A DNA stretch of 64,000 nucleotides from Zoogloea sp041917255 (GTDB lineage Bacteria; Pseudomonadota; Gammaproteobacteria; Burkholderiales; Rhodocyclaceae): assembly GCA_041917255.1 (NCBI GenBank), contig JAYRYA010000008.1, positions 1-64,000 on the forward strand. Direction: 5' to 3'. The translations under genes were made by a program, and so were the position numbers. Positions 53,913-62,862 of this stretch are shown here, one piece after another. The notes beneath the pieces are model-generated. The model saw only the letters and a program-made list of their open reading frames with translations. It was not told the DNA's origin and did not search any database. The stretch's first letter is position 1; each line of letters begins with the position of its first letter.

Positions 53913-54442
53913 TTCGCGAAGTGCTGCGGATGGGTGATCCGCGCCTGCTGCGCCGGGCGCAGCCGGTGACTGCTTTCGGCACGCCGGAGCTTGCGGCCGT
54001 GATTGCCGACATGCGCGACACGATGGCGCATCTTTCCGGTGCCGGGCTGGCAGCGCCGCAGATCGGCGTGGATCTGCGGGTGGTGATCTTTGGTGGTGGG
54101 CCGAGTCCGCGCTACCCGGATGCGTCGTCGGTGCCCGATACGGTGCTGATCAACCCGGTGCTGTCGCCCTTGTCGGAAGACGAGGAGGGTGGCTGGGAGG
54201 GTTGTCTTTCAGTGCCAGGGCTGCGTGGCTGGGTGTCGCGCTGGGCGTCATTGCGCTACAGCGGTTTCGACGCCGATGGCTCGCCCATCGATCGGATCGC
54301 GGAGGGCTTTCACGCCCGGGTGGTTCAGCACGAGTGCGACCACCTGGACGGCATTCTGTACCCGATGCGGGTGCGGGATTTCACCCGCTTCGGTTTTACC
54401 GAGGTGCTGTTTCCAGGCACCCCGGCGGCGGCCGACGACTGA
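53909..54442 (+). CDS. def: Peptide deformylase
   Basis: A 177-residue metalloenzyme that removes formyl from nascent proteins. The three motifs are GAGLAAPQIGV, EGCLSVPG and QHECDHLDG, with Cys and two His as metal ligands. The ending is typical of the second deformylase group in betaproteobacteria. This is probably not the main copy next to fmt, which is outside the window; position supports an additional copy. It is coupled to the phosphorylase gene and convergent with glnD. Confidence 0.95.
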   Translation: MIREVLRMGDPRLLRRAQPVTAFGTPELAAVIADMRDTMAHLSGAGLAAPQIGVDLRVVIFGGGPSPRYPDASSVPDTVLINPVLSPLSEDEEGGWEGCLSVPGLRGWVSRWASLRYSGFDADGSPIDRIAEGFHARVVQHECDHLDGILYPMRVRDFTRFGFTEVLFPGTPAAADD

Positions 54443-54444
54443 TT

Positions 54445-57042
54445 TCAGATCGCCAGTTTTTCGAGCAGCTCGGACTCGATCTTCAGTACCTGGGTGTCCT
54501 GGCTGAGGCCAGGGCCACTGATGAGGAAAGTGTCTTCGACACGCTCGCCCAGCGTAGCAATTTTTGCCGTGTGCAGGTTGATGCCGTTGTTGGCAAGGGT
54601 TTCGGCTACGCCGAAGAGCAGGCCGGGGCGATCGGCAGCTGTCACCGACATGATGAAATGCTGGCCGCGCTCGTCGGGTTCGATAGTGACGCCCGGTGTG
54701 ATCGGGAAATGCCTGACCTCCCGTGACAGGCGGCCGTTGGCTGGCCGGTCGATGGACGAATCGGGGCGGCTGAGGCGTTCGCTCAGATCGTGTTCGAGGA
54801 GGTTGATCAAGTCGCGGTAATGGATTTCCTGGCCCGGATCGAGTAGCAGGAAGCTGTCGAGCGCGTATCCGTGGCGGGTGGTGTGGATCTTGGCGTCGGC
54901 AATGGTGAAGCCAAGGCGCGCAAAGAAGCCGCACAGTCGGACAAAGATGTCTTTCTGGTCCCTCATGTAGACCATCACCTGAAGCCCTTCGTCGCCGTTG
55001 GTTGGGCGGGCCTTGACGACGGGCTCATCGGATTCAATCCGGTAGTAAAGCATGCGCGCGTGCCATGCGACCTCCTCGGCGTCGTGGCGCATGAAGTACA
55101 CCGTGTCGAGCTGGGCCCACAGCTTGTCTTCGGTGCCGGGCCGCAGGCCGTAGTAGCGTAGCAGGTTTCGAGCGTCGTCCTGACGCAGCGGCATGCCCAG
55201 CGCCTGGTGCGGCGTGGCGCCGCGCAGGAGGCGCTGGGTGGCGAAGAAGAGGTCTTCGAGCAGCTTGCCCTTCCAGCCGTTCCATACCTTCGGGCTGGTG
55301 CCGCGGATGTCGGCGTGGGTGAGGATGTAGAGGGCTGTGAGCCGGCGTTCGGTCTTGACCAGATCGCCAAAGCGGCGGATCACGTCGAGATCCGACATGT
55401 CCTGCTTCTGGGCCACATTGGACATGGACAGGTGGTGCTCCACCAGCCATTCGACCAGCGCGGTATCGGTTTCGTCGAGCCCATGAGCGGTGCAGAAATC
55501 CCGAGCGTCCTTCATGCCGAGCTTTGAGTGATCGCCACCACGGCCCTTTGCAATGTCGTGGAAAAGCGCGGCGATGTAGATCAGCCAGGGTTTCTCGAAG
55601 CTGGTGGCAAGGCGGGTGAGCAATGGGTACTCGTGGGCGTGCTCGGACACCATGAAGCGGCGTACATTGCGCAGCACCTGCAGGATGTGCTGATCGACCG
55701 TGTAGACGTGAAACAGGTCGTGCTGCATTTGACCGACGATTCGTCGCCAGGCGGGCAGATAGAAGCTGAGAATGCCGTACTGATTCATTCTCCGCATTTC
55801 CTGTACGACGCCGCGCTTTTGCTGAAGCAGGCGCAGGAACAGCGCCCGGTTGGCGGGGTCGTGGCGGAAGTCGGCGTTGATCAGTTTGCGGCCGCGCCAC
55901 AGGGCGCGCAGGGTGCGGGCGGTCATGCCCTTGAGTTCGGAGCGCTGCTGGAGGATCAGAAAGCATTCGAGCAGGGCGCTTGGGTGGCGGTCGAACACCC
56001 CTTCGTCGCGTACGTCGAGGAGCTCACGTACGCACTGGAAGCGTTCGTTGATGTTGATCGCCGCCGGATAACGGTAGGGGAAAAACTCGGCTCCGAAGTT
56101 CTGTAGCAGGATGGTGTTGAGCTGGGTGACCTTCTTGGCTGTGCGGTAGTACTCCTGCATGAAGACCTCCGACGCCCGGCGGTGCTCGTTCGCCTCGAAG
56201 CCGAAGCGGTGGGCGAGCTTTTCCTGGTGATCGAAGAGCAGGCGGTCTTCCCGGCGACCGGCGATGTGGTGCAGGCGGATGCGCGCATGCTGCAGGAAGC
56301 GTTCCAGATCACGCAGTTCAGTCGCTTCTTCGGTGGTGACGAGGCCGTGGCTGGCGAGGTCGCGCCAGTGGGTGCCAAAGCCCGCAGCCCGACTGATCCA
56401 GCCGATGATCTGAAGGTCGCGCAGCCCGCCTGGGCTTTCCTTGCAGTTGGGCTCGAGGGAGTAGGGCGTCTCGTTGTGACGGGTGTAGCGCTGCTCCTGC
56501 TCAAGTCGTTTGGCCTTGAAGAACTGCCCGACGTTGAGGGCGCCGCGCAGTTGCACATTGAAGCGGTCAAAGAGGCGGGTATTGCCTCCGATCAACCGGG
56601 CTTCGAGCAGATTGGTCATCACGGTCACGTCGCGGCCGGCTTCCTCGATGCACTCGTCGATGGTGCGCACGCTGTGGCCAATATCGAGGCCGACGTCCCA
56701 AAGCAGCCCGATCATCTGGGTGAGGCGCTCGCTCAGGTCGTGATCGGGTGTCTCGTCGAGCAGGAAGAGCAGGTCCACGTCGGAAAACGGAAACAGCTCC
56801 TCGCGCCCGTAGCCGCCTACCGCCACCAGGCTCGCAGAGGCAGGAATGGCGAATTCGTTCCAGATGTCGAGCAGCACCTCATCCACCAGGCGCGACCGAC
56901 CCTTGAGGATCGGCTCGGTGAGCGGATGGGCTTCGTAGGCAGAGCGGAGCGCCTCGCCGCCGCTTTTCAGGCGGCTCTTGAAGCGGGTGATGAGCTCCCT
57001 GGATTTCTCGGGGCTGGGGGCAGCGGGCGCGGACTGGGGCAT
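54445..57042 (-). CDS. glnD: PII uridylyltransferase/uridylyl-removing enzyme GlnD
   Basis: An 865-residue nitrogen sensor. The nucleotidyltransferase domain has VGGYGREELFPFSDVDLLF. The HD domain, which removes UMP, contains LFHDIAKGRGGDHS. Two ACT domains at the C-terminus bind glutamine (VMVYMRDQKDIFVRLCG and VTAADRPGLLFGVAETLANN). The ATG at 57042 lies 7 bases after the map stop; a TTG start further up would run inside map. It controls PII proteins and thereby glutamine synthetase. Confidence 0.96.
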   Translation of the reverse strand: MPQSAPAAPSPEKSRELITRFKSRLKSGGEALRSAYEAHPLTEPILKGRSRLVDEVLLDIWNEFAIPASASLVAVGGYGREELFPFSDVDLLFLLDETPDHDLSERLTQMIGLLWDVGLDIGHSVRTIDECIEEAGRDVTVMTNLLEARLIGGNTRLFDRFNVQLRGALNVGQFFKAKRLEQEQRYTRHNETPYSLEPNCKESPGGLRDLQIIGWISRAAGFGTHWRDLASHGLVTTEEATELRDLERFLQHARIRLHHIAGRREDRLLFDHQEKLAHRFGFEANEHRRASEVFMQEYYRTAKKVTQLNTILLQNFGAEFFPYRYPAAININERFQCVRELLDVRDEGVFDRHPSALLECFLILQQRSELKGMTARTLRALWRGRKLINADFRHDPANRALFLRLLQQKRGVVQEMRRMNQYGILSFYLPAWRRIVGQMQHDLFHVYTVDQHILQVLRNVRRFMVSEHAHEYPLLTRLATSFEKPWLIYIAALFHDIAKGRGGDHSKLGMKDARDFCTAHGLDETDTALVEWLVEHHLSMSNVAQKQDMSDLDVIRRFGDLVKTERRLTALYILTHADIRGTSPKVWNGWKGKLLEDLFFATQRLLRGATPHQALGMPLRQDDARNLLRYYGLRPGTEDKLWAQLDTVYFMRHDAEEVAWHARMLYYRIESDEPVVKARPTNGDEGLQVMVYMRDQKDIFVRLCGFFARLGFTIADAKIHTTRHGYALDSFLLLDPGQEIHYRDLINLLEHDLSERLSRPDSSIDRPANGRLSREVRHFPITPGVTIEPDERGQHFIMSVTAADRPGLLFGVAETLANNGINLHTAKIATLGERVEDTFLISGPGLSQDTQVLKIESELLEKLAI

Positions 57043-57049
57043 GGGAGGC

Positions 57050-57877
57050 TCAGGGCTTGATCTGGGCAGCGTATTGGGCAACGACGTCGGGACGGGCGGG
57101 GCTGCCGGCCGACAGGGTGAGCACTTCGACGCCGGTCTCGGTGACCAGCACCATGTGCTCCCATTGGGCGGACAGGCTGCGGTCGCGGGTGACGATGGTC
57201 CAGCCGTCGGGCAGTTCGGAGATCGCGGCCTTGCCGGCGTTGATCATCGGTTCGATGGTGAAGATCATCCCGGGCTTGAGTTCGAGCCCGGTGCCCGCCT
57301 TGCCGTAGTGCAGCACCTGCGGGTCTTCGTGGAATTTGGCGCCGATGCCATGCCCGCAGAACTCTCGCACCACCGAAAATCCGTTGCCTTCGGCGTGCTT
57401 CTGGATCGCTGCGCCGACATCGCCCAGATGCGCGCCGGGTCTGACCTGGGCAATGCCCAGCCACATGCATTCGTAGGTGATCTGACACAGGCGCTTGGCG
57501 CGGATCGAGGTTTCGCCGACGATGAACATCCGGCTGGTGTCCCCGTGGTAACCGTCCTTGATGACGGTGATGTCGAGGTTGACGATGTCGCCCTTCTTGA
57601 GGATCACCCTCTCGTTAGGCACGCCATGGCAGACCTGATGGTTCACCGAGGTGCAGATCGACTTGGGGTACGGGATGTAGCCCGGCGGGGCGTAGTTGAG
57701 CGGGGCGGGAATGCAGCCCTGCACATTGACCATGTATTCGTGGCACAGCCGATCTATCTCGCCGGTGCTGATGCCGGCTTTGACGAACGGCGTGATGTAA
57801 TCGAGCACTTCCGAGCCGAGGCGGCCCGCGATACGCATCTTTTCGATTTCTTCCGGCGTTTTTATGGTGACGCTCAT
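57050..57877 (-). CDS. map: Methionine aminopeptidase type I
   Basis: A 275-residue metallopeptidase that removes the first methionine. Metal-site segments are VNLDITVIKDGYHGDTSRMF, CGHGIGAKFHEDP and FTIEPMINAG, and HQVCHGVPN holds the conserved His. The start has the normal MSVTIKTPEEIEKMR. It is divergent from rpsB across 300 bases, the usual arrangement in proteobacteria. Confidence 0.97.
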   Translation of the reverse strand: MSVTIKTPEEIEKMRIAGRLGSEVLDYITPFVKAGISTGEIDRLCHEYMVNVQGCIPAPLNYAPPGYIPYPKSICTSVNHQVCHGVPNERVILKKGDIVNLDITVIKDGYHGDTSRMFIVGETSIRAKRLCQITYECMWLGIAQVRPGAHLGDVGAAIQKHAEGNGFSVVREFCGHGIGAKFHEDPQVLHYGKAGTGLELKPGMIFTIEPMINAGKAAISELPDGWTIVTRDRSLSAQWEHMVLVTETGVEVLTLSAGSPARPDVVAQYAAQIKP

Positions 57878-57978
57878 GAGGCTTGATCTGCTGGGGTTTT
57901 CCGACCGGATAGGCTAGCTCATGCGGCCTTCCGGGGCAATCCGGGCTTGCCTGCGCGGAGAACCTGCGCATGCCGGCC

Positions 57979-58008
57979 TTGAGGGCTTTAACGAGATACT
58001 GCTACAAT
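57979..58008 (+). promoter_or_regulatory. rpsB: Promoter of rpsB-tsf
   Basis: TTGAGG at 57979-57984 and TACAAT at 58003-58008 with an 18-base spacer fit a sigma-70 promoter. Transcription would start near 58015 and give an mRNA leader of about 160 bases before rpsB. The rest of the 57878-57978 gap shows nothing notable. Confidence 0.65.
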
Positions 58009-58017
58009 CCGCGGCTT

Positions 58018-58177
58018 GTCTGGCAAGGGTGCCAGGCAAAATACACACGCCCGACCCATTGAGGTCCGGCGGATGTCGTCATCGGAAATGGTGCGGCATT
58101 CGCGGCTAAGCGTGGCTCCGCGATGGCGGGGCTGGCAGGTCGGGCGGCGGTCAAACCTCAGTAACTGGAGCTACACA
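58018..58177 (+). other. rpsB mRNA leader with hairpins (possible S2 autoregulation)
   Basis: The presumed leader begins with a hairpin, GTCTGGCA with TGCCAGGC (58018-58037, one G-U pair, 4-base loop). A second weaker one, CGCGG/CCGCG, lies at about 58101-58122. Ribosomal protein S2 represses its own mRNA in several proteobacteria through such a leader. The family match was not tested. The rpsB ribosome site (CTGGAG) is at its end. Confidence 0.45.
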
Positions 58178-58930
58178 ATGTCTGTCACCATGCGTCAGAT
58201 GCTCGAAGCGGGCGTCCACTTTGGCCACCAAACCCGTTTCTGGAACCCGAAGATGGCGCCGTTCATCTTTGGTCAGCGCAACAAGATTCACATCGTCAAC
58301 CTCGAAAAGACCCTCGTCAAGTACAACGAGGCGATGGATTTCGTGCGCAAGCTGGCTGCCAATCGCGGCACCATCCTGTTCGTCGGCACCAAGCGTCAGG
58401 CCCGCGAAATCGTGGCTGAAGAAGCGGCGCGCGCTGGCATGCCCTTCGTCGATGAGCGCTGGCTGGGCGGCATGCTCACCAACTTCAAGACCGTCAAGGT
58501 TTCCATCAAGCGCCTGAAGGACATGGAAGCCATGGTCGAAGACGGCTCCATCGAGCGCCTGTCCAAGAAAGAAGCCCTGATGGCCTCTCGCGAGCTCGAG
58601 AAGCTGCAGAAGAGCCTGGGCGGCATCAAGGATCTGGGCGGCCTGCCGGATGCCCTTTTCGTCATCGACGTCGGCTACCACAAGATCGCCATCACCGAAG
58701 CCAACAAGCTGGGCATCCCGGTTGTGGCTGTGGTCGATACCAACCACTCCCCCGAAGGTGTGGATTTCGTGATCCCCGGTAACGATGACTCCTCCCGCGC
58801 CATCCGCCTGTACGCCCGTGGCGTCGCCGATGCCGTGCTGGAGGGCAAGAATGCCGTGATCCAGGAAATCGTTGCCGCCGGCTCCGACGAGTTCGTCGAA
58901 GTGGAAGACGGCACCGAAGAGCAGGCCTGA
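58178..58930 (+). CDS. rpsB: 30S ribosomal protein S2
   Basis: A 250-residue ribosomal protein with the full S2 pattern: MRQMLEAGVHFGHQTRFWNPKM, IHIVNLEKTLVKYNEA, FVGTKRQAREIVAEEA, RWLGGMLTNFKTVKVSI and the closing VVAVVDTNHSPEGVDFVIPGNDD. The start at 58178 is set by CTGGAG and homology. Coding is in the GC-rich but translation-optimised style seen also in tsf. Confidence 0.98.
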   Translation: MSVTMRQMLEAGVHFGHQTRFWNPKMAPFIFGQRNKIHIVNLEKTLVKYNEAMDFVRKLAANRGTILFVGTKRQAREIVAEEAARAGMPFVDERWLGGMLTNFKTVKVSIKRLKDMEAMVEDGSIERLSKKEALMASRELEKLQKSLGGIKDLGGLPDALFVIDVGYHKIAITEANKLGIPVVAVVDTNHSPEGVDFVIPGNDDSSRAIRLYARGVADAVLEGKNAVIQEIVAAGSDEFVEVEDGTEEQA

Positions 58931-58939
58931 TCCCTCTCG

Positions 58940-58960
58940 ATGGGCGCCTCGGGCGCCCAT
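58940..58960 (+). terminator. Intercistronic hairpin between rpsB and tsf
   Basis: ATGGGCGCC and GGCGCCCAT form a perfect 9-base stem with a 3-base loop just after the rpsB stop. No T-run follows, so it is likely an attenuator or a processing site that lowers tsf expression relative to rpsB, and not a full terminator. In E. coli also, a partial terminator separates these genes. Confidence 0.6.
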
Positions 58961-59005
58961 TCAGCATCCGTCTGAACATCATCAATTAGATATCCAGGAG
59001 CAAAC

Positions 59006-59902
59006 ATGGCGGAAATCACCGCAAGCATGGTCAAGGAGCTGCGCGAAAAGACCGACGCGCCCATGATGGAATGCAAGAAGGCCCTCTCCGAAGCCGCTGG
59101 CGATATGGACAAGGCTGAAGAGATTCTGCGCGTCAAGCTGGGCAACAAGGCCTCCAAGGCGGCTGCCCGCGTGACCGCCGAAGGTATCGTCGGCGTGTAC
59201 ATCTCCGCCGACGCCAAGCTCGGTGCGATGGTTGAAGTGAACTGCGAGACCGACTTCGTCGCCAAGAACGACGATTTCCTGGCTCTGGTCAAGAACGTTG
59301 CCGAACTCGTCGCCACCAAGAACCCGGCCGACGTCGAAGCCCTGTCCGCGCTGGAAATCAACGGCCAGACCGTTGAAGAGGTCCGCAAGGCGCTGGTCGG
59401 CAAGATCGGTGAGAACATGTCCATCCGCCGCTTCGTCCGTACCGAAGCCAAGGGTGCCGTGGCCAGCTACATCCACGGCGGCTCCAAGATCGGCGTGCTG
59501 ATCGACCTGGTGGGTGGTGAAGAAGCCCTGGCCAAGGATCTGGCCATGCACATCGCCGCCTCCAAGCCGAAGTCCCTCGACGCCTCCGGCGTTCCCGCCG
59601 AGCTGCTGGATGTCGAGCGTCGCATCGCCATCGAGAAGGCCCGTGAAGCCGGCAAGCCGGAAGCCATGCTTGAGAAGATCGCCGAAGGCACCGTCCAGAA
59701 GTTCCTGAAGGACGTGACCCTGCTCGACCAGGTCTTCGTGAAGGCGGAAGACGGCAAGCAGACCGTGTCCCAGCTGCTGAAGTCCAAGGGTGCTTCCGTT
59801 GCCGGTTTCACCCTGTACGTCGTCGGTGAAGGCATCGAGAAGAAGGTGACCGATTTCGCCGCCGAAGTGGCCGCCCAGGCCGCTGCTGCTGCCCAGAAGT
59901 AA
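59006..59902 (+). CDS. tsf: Elongation factor Ts
   Basis: A 298-residue nucleotide exchange factor for EF-Tu. The N-terminal domain starts ITASMVKELREKTDAPMMECKKAL, followed by the TDFVAKNDDF motif that inserts into EF-Tu, and the C-terminal dimerisation module. The end is Ala-rich (AAEVAAQAAAAAQK). CAGGAG lies 6 bases before the ATG. Confidence 0.98.
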   Translation: MAEITASMVKELREKTDAPMMECKKALSEAAGDMDKAEEILRVKLGNKASKAAARVTAEGIVGVYISADAKLGAMVEVNCETDFVAKNDDFLALVKNVAELVATKNPADVEALSALEINGQTVEEVRKALVGKIGENMSIRRFVRTEAKGAVASYIHGGSKIGVLIDLVGGEEALAKDLAMHIAASKPKSLDASGVPAELLDVERRIAIEKAREAGKPEAMLEKIAEGTVQKFLKDVTLLDQVFVKAEDGKQTVSQLLKSKGASVAGFTLYVVGEGIEKKVTDFAAEVAAQAAAAAQK

Positions 59903-59917
59903 GGGAGTAGCCTGACG

Positions 59918-60634
59918 ATGAGCCAGCCCGCCTACAAACGCATTCTTCTCAAGCTCTCGGGCGAAGCCCTGATGGGCGACGACGCCTACGGCATCAACCA
60001 GGATGTCGTCGCTGGCATCGTGCGCGATGTGGTCGAGGTGACCCGTCTGGGGGTCGAGATCGGGATTGTGATTGGCGGCGGGAATATCTTCCGTGGTATG
60101 GCGGGGGCGGCGTCCGGCATGGATCGTGCCACCGCCGACTACATGGGGATGCTGGCCACCGTCATGAACGCCATGGCCCTTGCGGACGCCTTCCGGGCCG
60201 CCGGGGTCAATGCGCGGGTCCAGTCAGCACTGCGGATTGATCAGGTGGTCGAGCCGTACATCCGTGGCAAGGCCATCCGTTATCTTGAGGAAGGCCGCGT
60301 CGTCATCTTTGGAGCAGGTACCGGCAACCCGTTTTTTACAACGGATACCGCCGCGGCCCTGCGTGGCTCCGAAATTGGTGCGGACATCGTGCTGAAGGCG
60401 ACCAAGGTGGATGGCATCTATACGGCCGACCCAAAGAAGGATCCGGCTGCTACGCGCTTCCAGCGAATTTCCTTCGACGAAGCGATTGCCCGTAACCTCG
60501 CCGTGATGGATGCGACCGCGTTTGCGCTGTGCCGCGACCAGCGTCTGCCGATCAACGTCTTCAGTCTGTTCAAGAGCGGCGCGCTCAAGCGTGTCGTGAT
60601 GGGCGAGGACGAAGGTACGCTGGTTTATTGCTGA
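59918..60634 (+). CDS. pyrH: UMP kinase
   Basis: A 238-residue bacterial UMP kinase of the amino-acid-kinase fold. Segments include YKRILLKLSGEALMGDDAYGI, IGIVIGGGNIFRG, AGTGNPFFTTDTAAALR and KVDGIYTADPKKDP. It makes UDP for nucleic acids and cell-wall precursors. Short gaps join it to tsf (15 bases) and frr (10 bases). Confidence 0.98.
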   Translation: MSQPAYKRILLKLSGEALMGDDAYGINQDVVAGIVRDVVEVTRLGVEIGIVIGGGNIFRGMAGAASGMDRATADYMGMLATVMNAMALADAFRAAGVNARVQSALRIDQVVEPYIRGKAIRYLEEGRVVIFGAGTGNPFFTTDTAAALRGSEIGADIVLKATKVDGIYTADPKKDPAATRFQRISFDEAIARNLAVMDATAFALCRDQRLPINVFSLFKSGALKRVVMGEDEGTLVYC

Positions 60635-60644
60635 GGATGAACCG

Positions 60645-61202
60645 ATGATCCCGGAACTCAAGAAAACTACCGAAGCCAAGATGCAGAAGTCCATCGAGGC
60701 GCTCAAGCTGGATCTCGCCAAGGTTCGCACGGGCCGGGCGAGCACGGGCATTCTGGATCACGTGATGGTCGACTATTATGGTAGTCCGGTGCCTGTCAAT
60801 CAGGTGGCCAACATCACCCTGATTGACGCCCGCACGATTGGCGTGCAGCCGTGGGAAAAGCCGATGATCGCGAAGGTCGAGAAGGCTATTCGCGATTCCG
60901 ATCTGGGTCTCAACCCGTCGTCCCAGGGCGAAGTGATTCGCGTTCCGATGCCTGCACTGACCGAAGATCGGCGCAAGGAGCTCATCAAGGTCGTCAAGCA
61001 TGAAGGCGAAGGCGCCAAGGTGGCGGTGCGCAATCTGCGTCGCGACGCCAATGGCTCACTGAAGGATGCCCTGAAGGCAAAAACGATCTCGGAGGACGAG
61101 GAACGTCGTGCCCAGGACGACATCCAGAAGCTGACTGACAAGGCCGTTGTCGAGATCGACAAGCTTCTCGCACAGAAAGAACAAGAGCTGATGCAGATCT
61201 GA
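60645..61202 (+). CDS. frr: Ribosome recycling factor
   Basis: A 185-residue factor that splits post-termination ribosomes with EF-G. The pattern is complete: LKLDLAKVRTGRAST, PVNQVANITLIDART, PWEKPMIAKVEKAIRDSDLGLNP, and the helix ending KEQELMQI. A small hairpin (CTGACC/GGTCAG, 61199-61214) overlaps its stop codon, without a T-run. Confidence 0.98.
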   Translation: MIPELKKTTEAKMQKSIEALKLDLAKVRTGRASTGILDHVMVDYYGSPVPVNQVANITLIDARTIGVQPWEKPMIAKVEKAIRDSDLGLNPSSQGEVIRVPMPALTEDRRKELIKVVKHEGEGAKVAVRNLRRDANGSLKDALKAKTISEDEERRAQDDIQKLTDKAVVEIDKLLAQKEQELMQI

Positions 61203-61250
61203 CCTTCCGGTCAGGTGCTGCTTTTCCGGTTCTTTTCAGGCGGAGATTAC

Positions 61251-62039
61251 ATGGTGCGATTGCCGTTTACGAGTTCCACGCGGGGCGTACCCGAGGCTGC
61301 GCAGGTTCCGCGGCATATCGCGATCATCATGGACGGAAACGGACGTTGGGCGCGCAAGCGCCTGATGCCTCGGGTCGCTGGCCATGCCAAGGGCGTCGAT
61401 TCCCTCCGCGAAGTCATTCGCACCTGCCTCGATCGGGGCGTCGAATACCTGACCGTTTTTGCGTTCAGTTCCGAGAACTGGCGTCGTCCGAAGGACGAAG
61501 TTTCGTTTCTGATGCAGTTGTTCGTGAAGTCGCTCAAGGCCGAGATCGAGCGCATCCACCGCAACAACATCCGTCTGCGTGTCGTCGGTGATCTCGCTCC
61601 GTTTGACAAGCCGCTGGTTGATCTGATTCGTGATGGCGAAGCGCTGACTGCTGGCAACACCAAAATGAACCTGACGATCTGCGCCAATTATGGCGGTCGT
61701 TGGGACATCATGCAGGCTGTCGACAAGATGGTTGCCGCGGGTGTGGCACGTGAGGGCGGCTACGCCGAGGACGATCTGGCGCCCCATCTGGCGCTGAGCT
61801 TCAGTCCTGAGCCCGATCTGTTCATCCGCACCGGTGGGGAGACGCGCATCAGCAATTTCATGCTCTGGCAGCTGGCGTATTCCGAGCTGTATTTCACCGA
61901 CAAGCTCTGGCCCGAATTTGGCGAAGCCGAGCTTGACGCTGCGATTGCCTCCTTCCAGGGGCGCGAGCGCCGCTTTGGCCGAACCAGCGAGCAGCTCGTC
62001 GGTGGCGGAGCGGATTCTTCCGGCACAGGCCATGCTTAA
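61251..62039 (+). CDS. uppS: Undecaprenyl diphosphate synthase
   Basis: A 262-residue cis-prenyltransferase making the C55 lipid carrier for peptidoglycan. The active Asp lies in IAIIMDGNGRWARKR. Other conserved parts are LTVFAFSSENWRRP and LFIRTGGETRISNFMLWQLAYSELYF. ATG 61251 has GGCGGAG upstream; an earlier in-frame start at 61215 is less likely. The end overlaps cdsA by 8 bases. Confidence 0.96.
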   Translation: MVRLPFTSSTRGVPEAAQVPRHIAIIMDGNGRWARKRLMPRVAGHAKGVDSLREVIRTCLDRGVEYLTVFAFSSENWRRPKDEVSFLMQLFVKSLKAEIERIHRNNIRLRVVGDLAPFDKPLVDLIRDGEALTAGNTKMNLTICANYGGRWDIMQAVDKMVAAGVAREGGYAEDDLAPHLALSFSPEPDLFIRTGGETRISNFMLWQLAYSELYFTDKLWPEFGEAELDAAIASFQGRERRFGRTSEQLVGGGADSSGTGHA

Positions 62040-62859
62040 AGCGCGGGTCATCACCGCGATATTCCTGCTTGCAGGTCTGCTCTGCGCGCTTTTCCTGCTG
62101 CCGTCGTCGGGATGGCTGGCTTTCGTATCCGTCATCTGCGCTGTGGCTGCCCATGAATGGGGCGGCATCGTTGGCTATCAGGGCGCGCGTCGCTGGATCT
62201 ACGCATTGCTTCTGGGCGCGTTGTGTCTCTTTGGCGGGCTGGTGGCAGGCCTGCACCGGGACGACACCGTTGCTCCCTTCAATCTGGTTCCCGCGTACGC
62301 GCTTAGCGCGCTGTTCTGGATCGTGTGTGTGCCGTTCTGGCTGCGAGCCCGCTGGGCGCTGCCCGGTGCGGGTGCCGCGGCGCTGGTGGGTTTCGTGCTG
62401 TTGATTCCGCCCAGCCTCGCGATGATTCATCTGCGTCTGCTGAGCCCGTGGCTGCTGCTGGGTGTGATGGCCTCGGTGTGGATCGCGGACATCGCCGCCT
62501 ATTTCACCGGCCGTGCCTTCGGGCGGCGCAAGTTGGCACCGTCGATCAGCCCAGGCAAGAGCTGGGAAGGCGCCTACGGTGCCGTCGCGGGCGTCGTGAT
62601 CTACGGGCTGGTCTGTCTCACAAATTTCCTGCCCCATGGGTTGGCTGGCGTGCAGTTGGTGTTCGCAACCATCGGGCTCGCGGCTTTCACCGGAATCAGC
62701 ATCATCGGCGACCTGTTCGAGTCGATGCTCAAACGTCAGGCCGGCGTAAAAGATAGCGGAACATTGCTCCCCGGTCACGGCGGTGTTCTCGACCGGATCG
62801 ACAGCCTCACCTCGACTCTTCCGCTGGCGGGTCTGCTGGCCCTCTGGTTCGCCCGGTAA
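62032..62859 (+). CDS. cdsA: Phosphatidate cytidylyltransferase
   Basis: A 275-residue membrane enzyme making CDP-diacylglycerol. It has about eight hydrophobic helices and the family signature at the C-terminus, KDSGTLLPGHGGVLDRIDSL, with metal-binding Asp residues. SPGKSWEGAYGA is another conserved part. The start at 62032 lies inside the end of uppS. Confidence 0.95.
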   Translation: MLKARVITAIFLLAGLLCALFLLPSSGWLAFVSVICAVAAHEWGGIVGYQGARRWIYALLLGALCLFGGLVAGLHRDDTVAPFNLVPAYALSALFWIVCVPFWLRARWALPGAGAAALVGFVLLIPPSLAMIHLRLLSPWLLLGVMASVWIADIAAYFTGRAFGRRKLAPSISPGKSWEGAYGAVAGVVIYGLVCLTNFLPHGLAGVQLVFATIGLAAFTGISIIGDLFESMLKRQAGVKDSGTLLPGHGGVLDRIDSLTSTLPLAGLLALWFAR

Positions 62860-62862
62860 GCC

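Noticed and set aside
57042..57081. Earlier TTG start for glnD
   Set aside because: It would begin inside map without a ribosome site; the ATG at 57042 gives a normal GlnD N-terminus.
61199..61214. Hairpin CTGACC/GGTCAG at the frr stop as a terminator
   Set aside because: The stem is only six pairs and has no directly following T-run; uppS is close behind in the same series.
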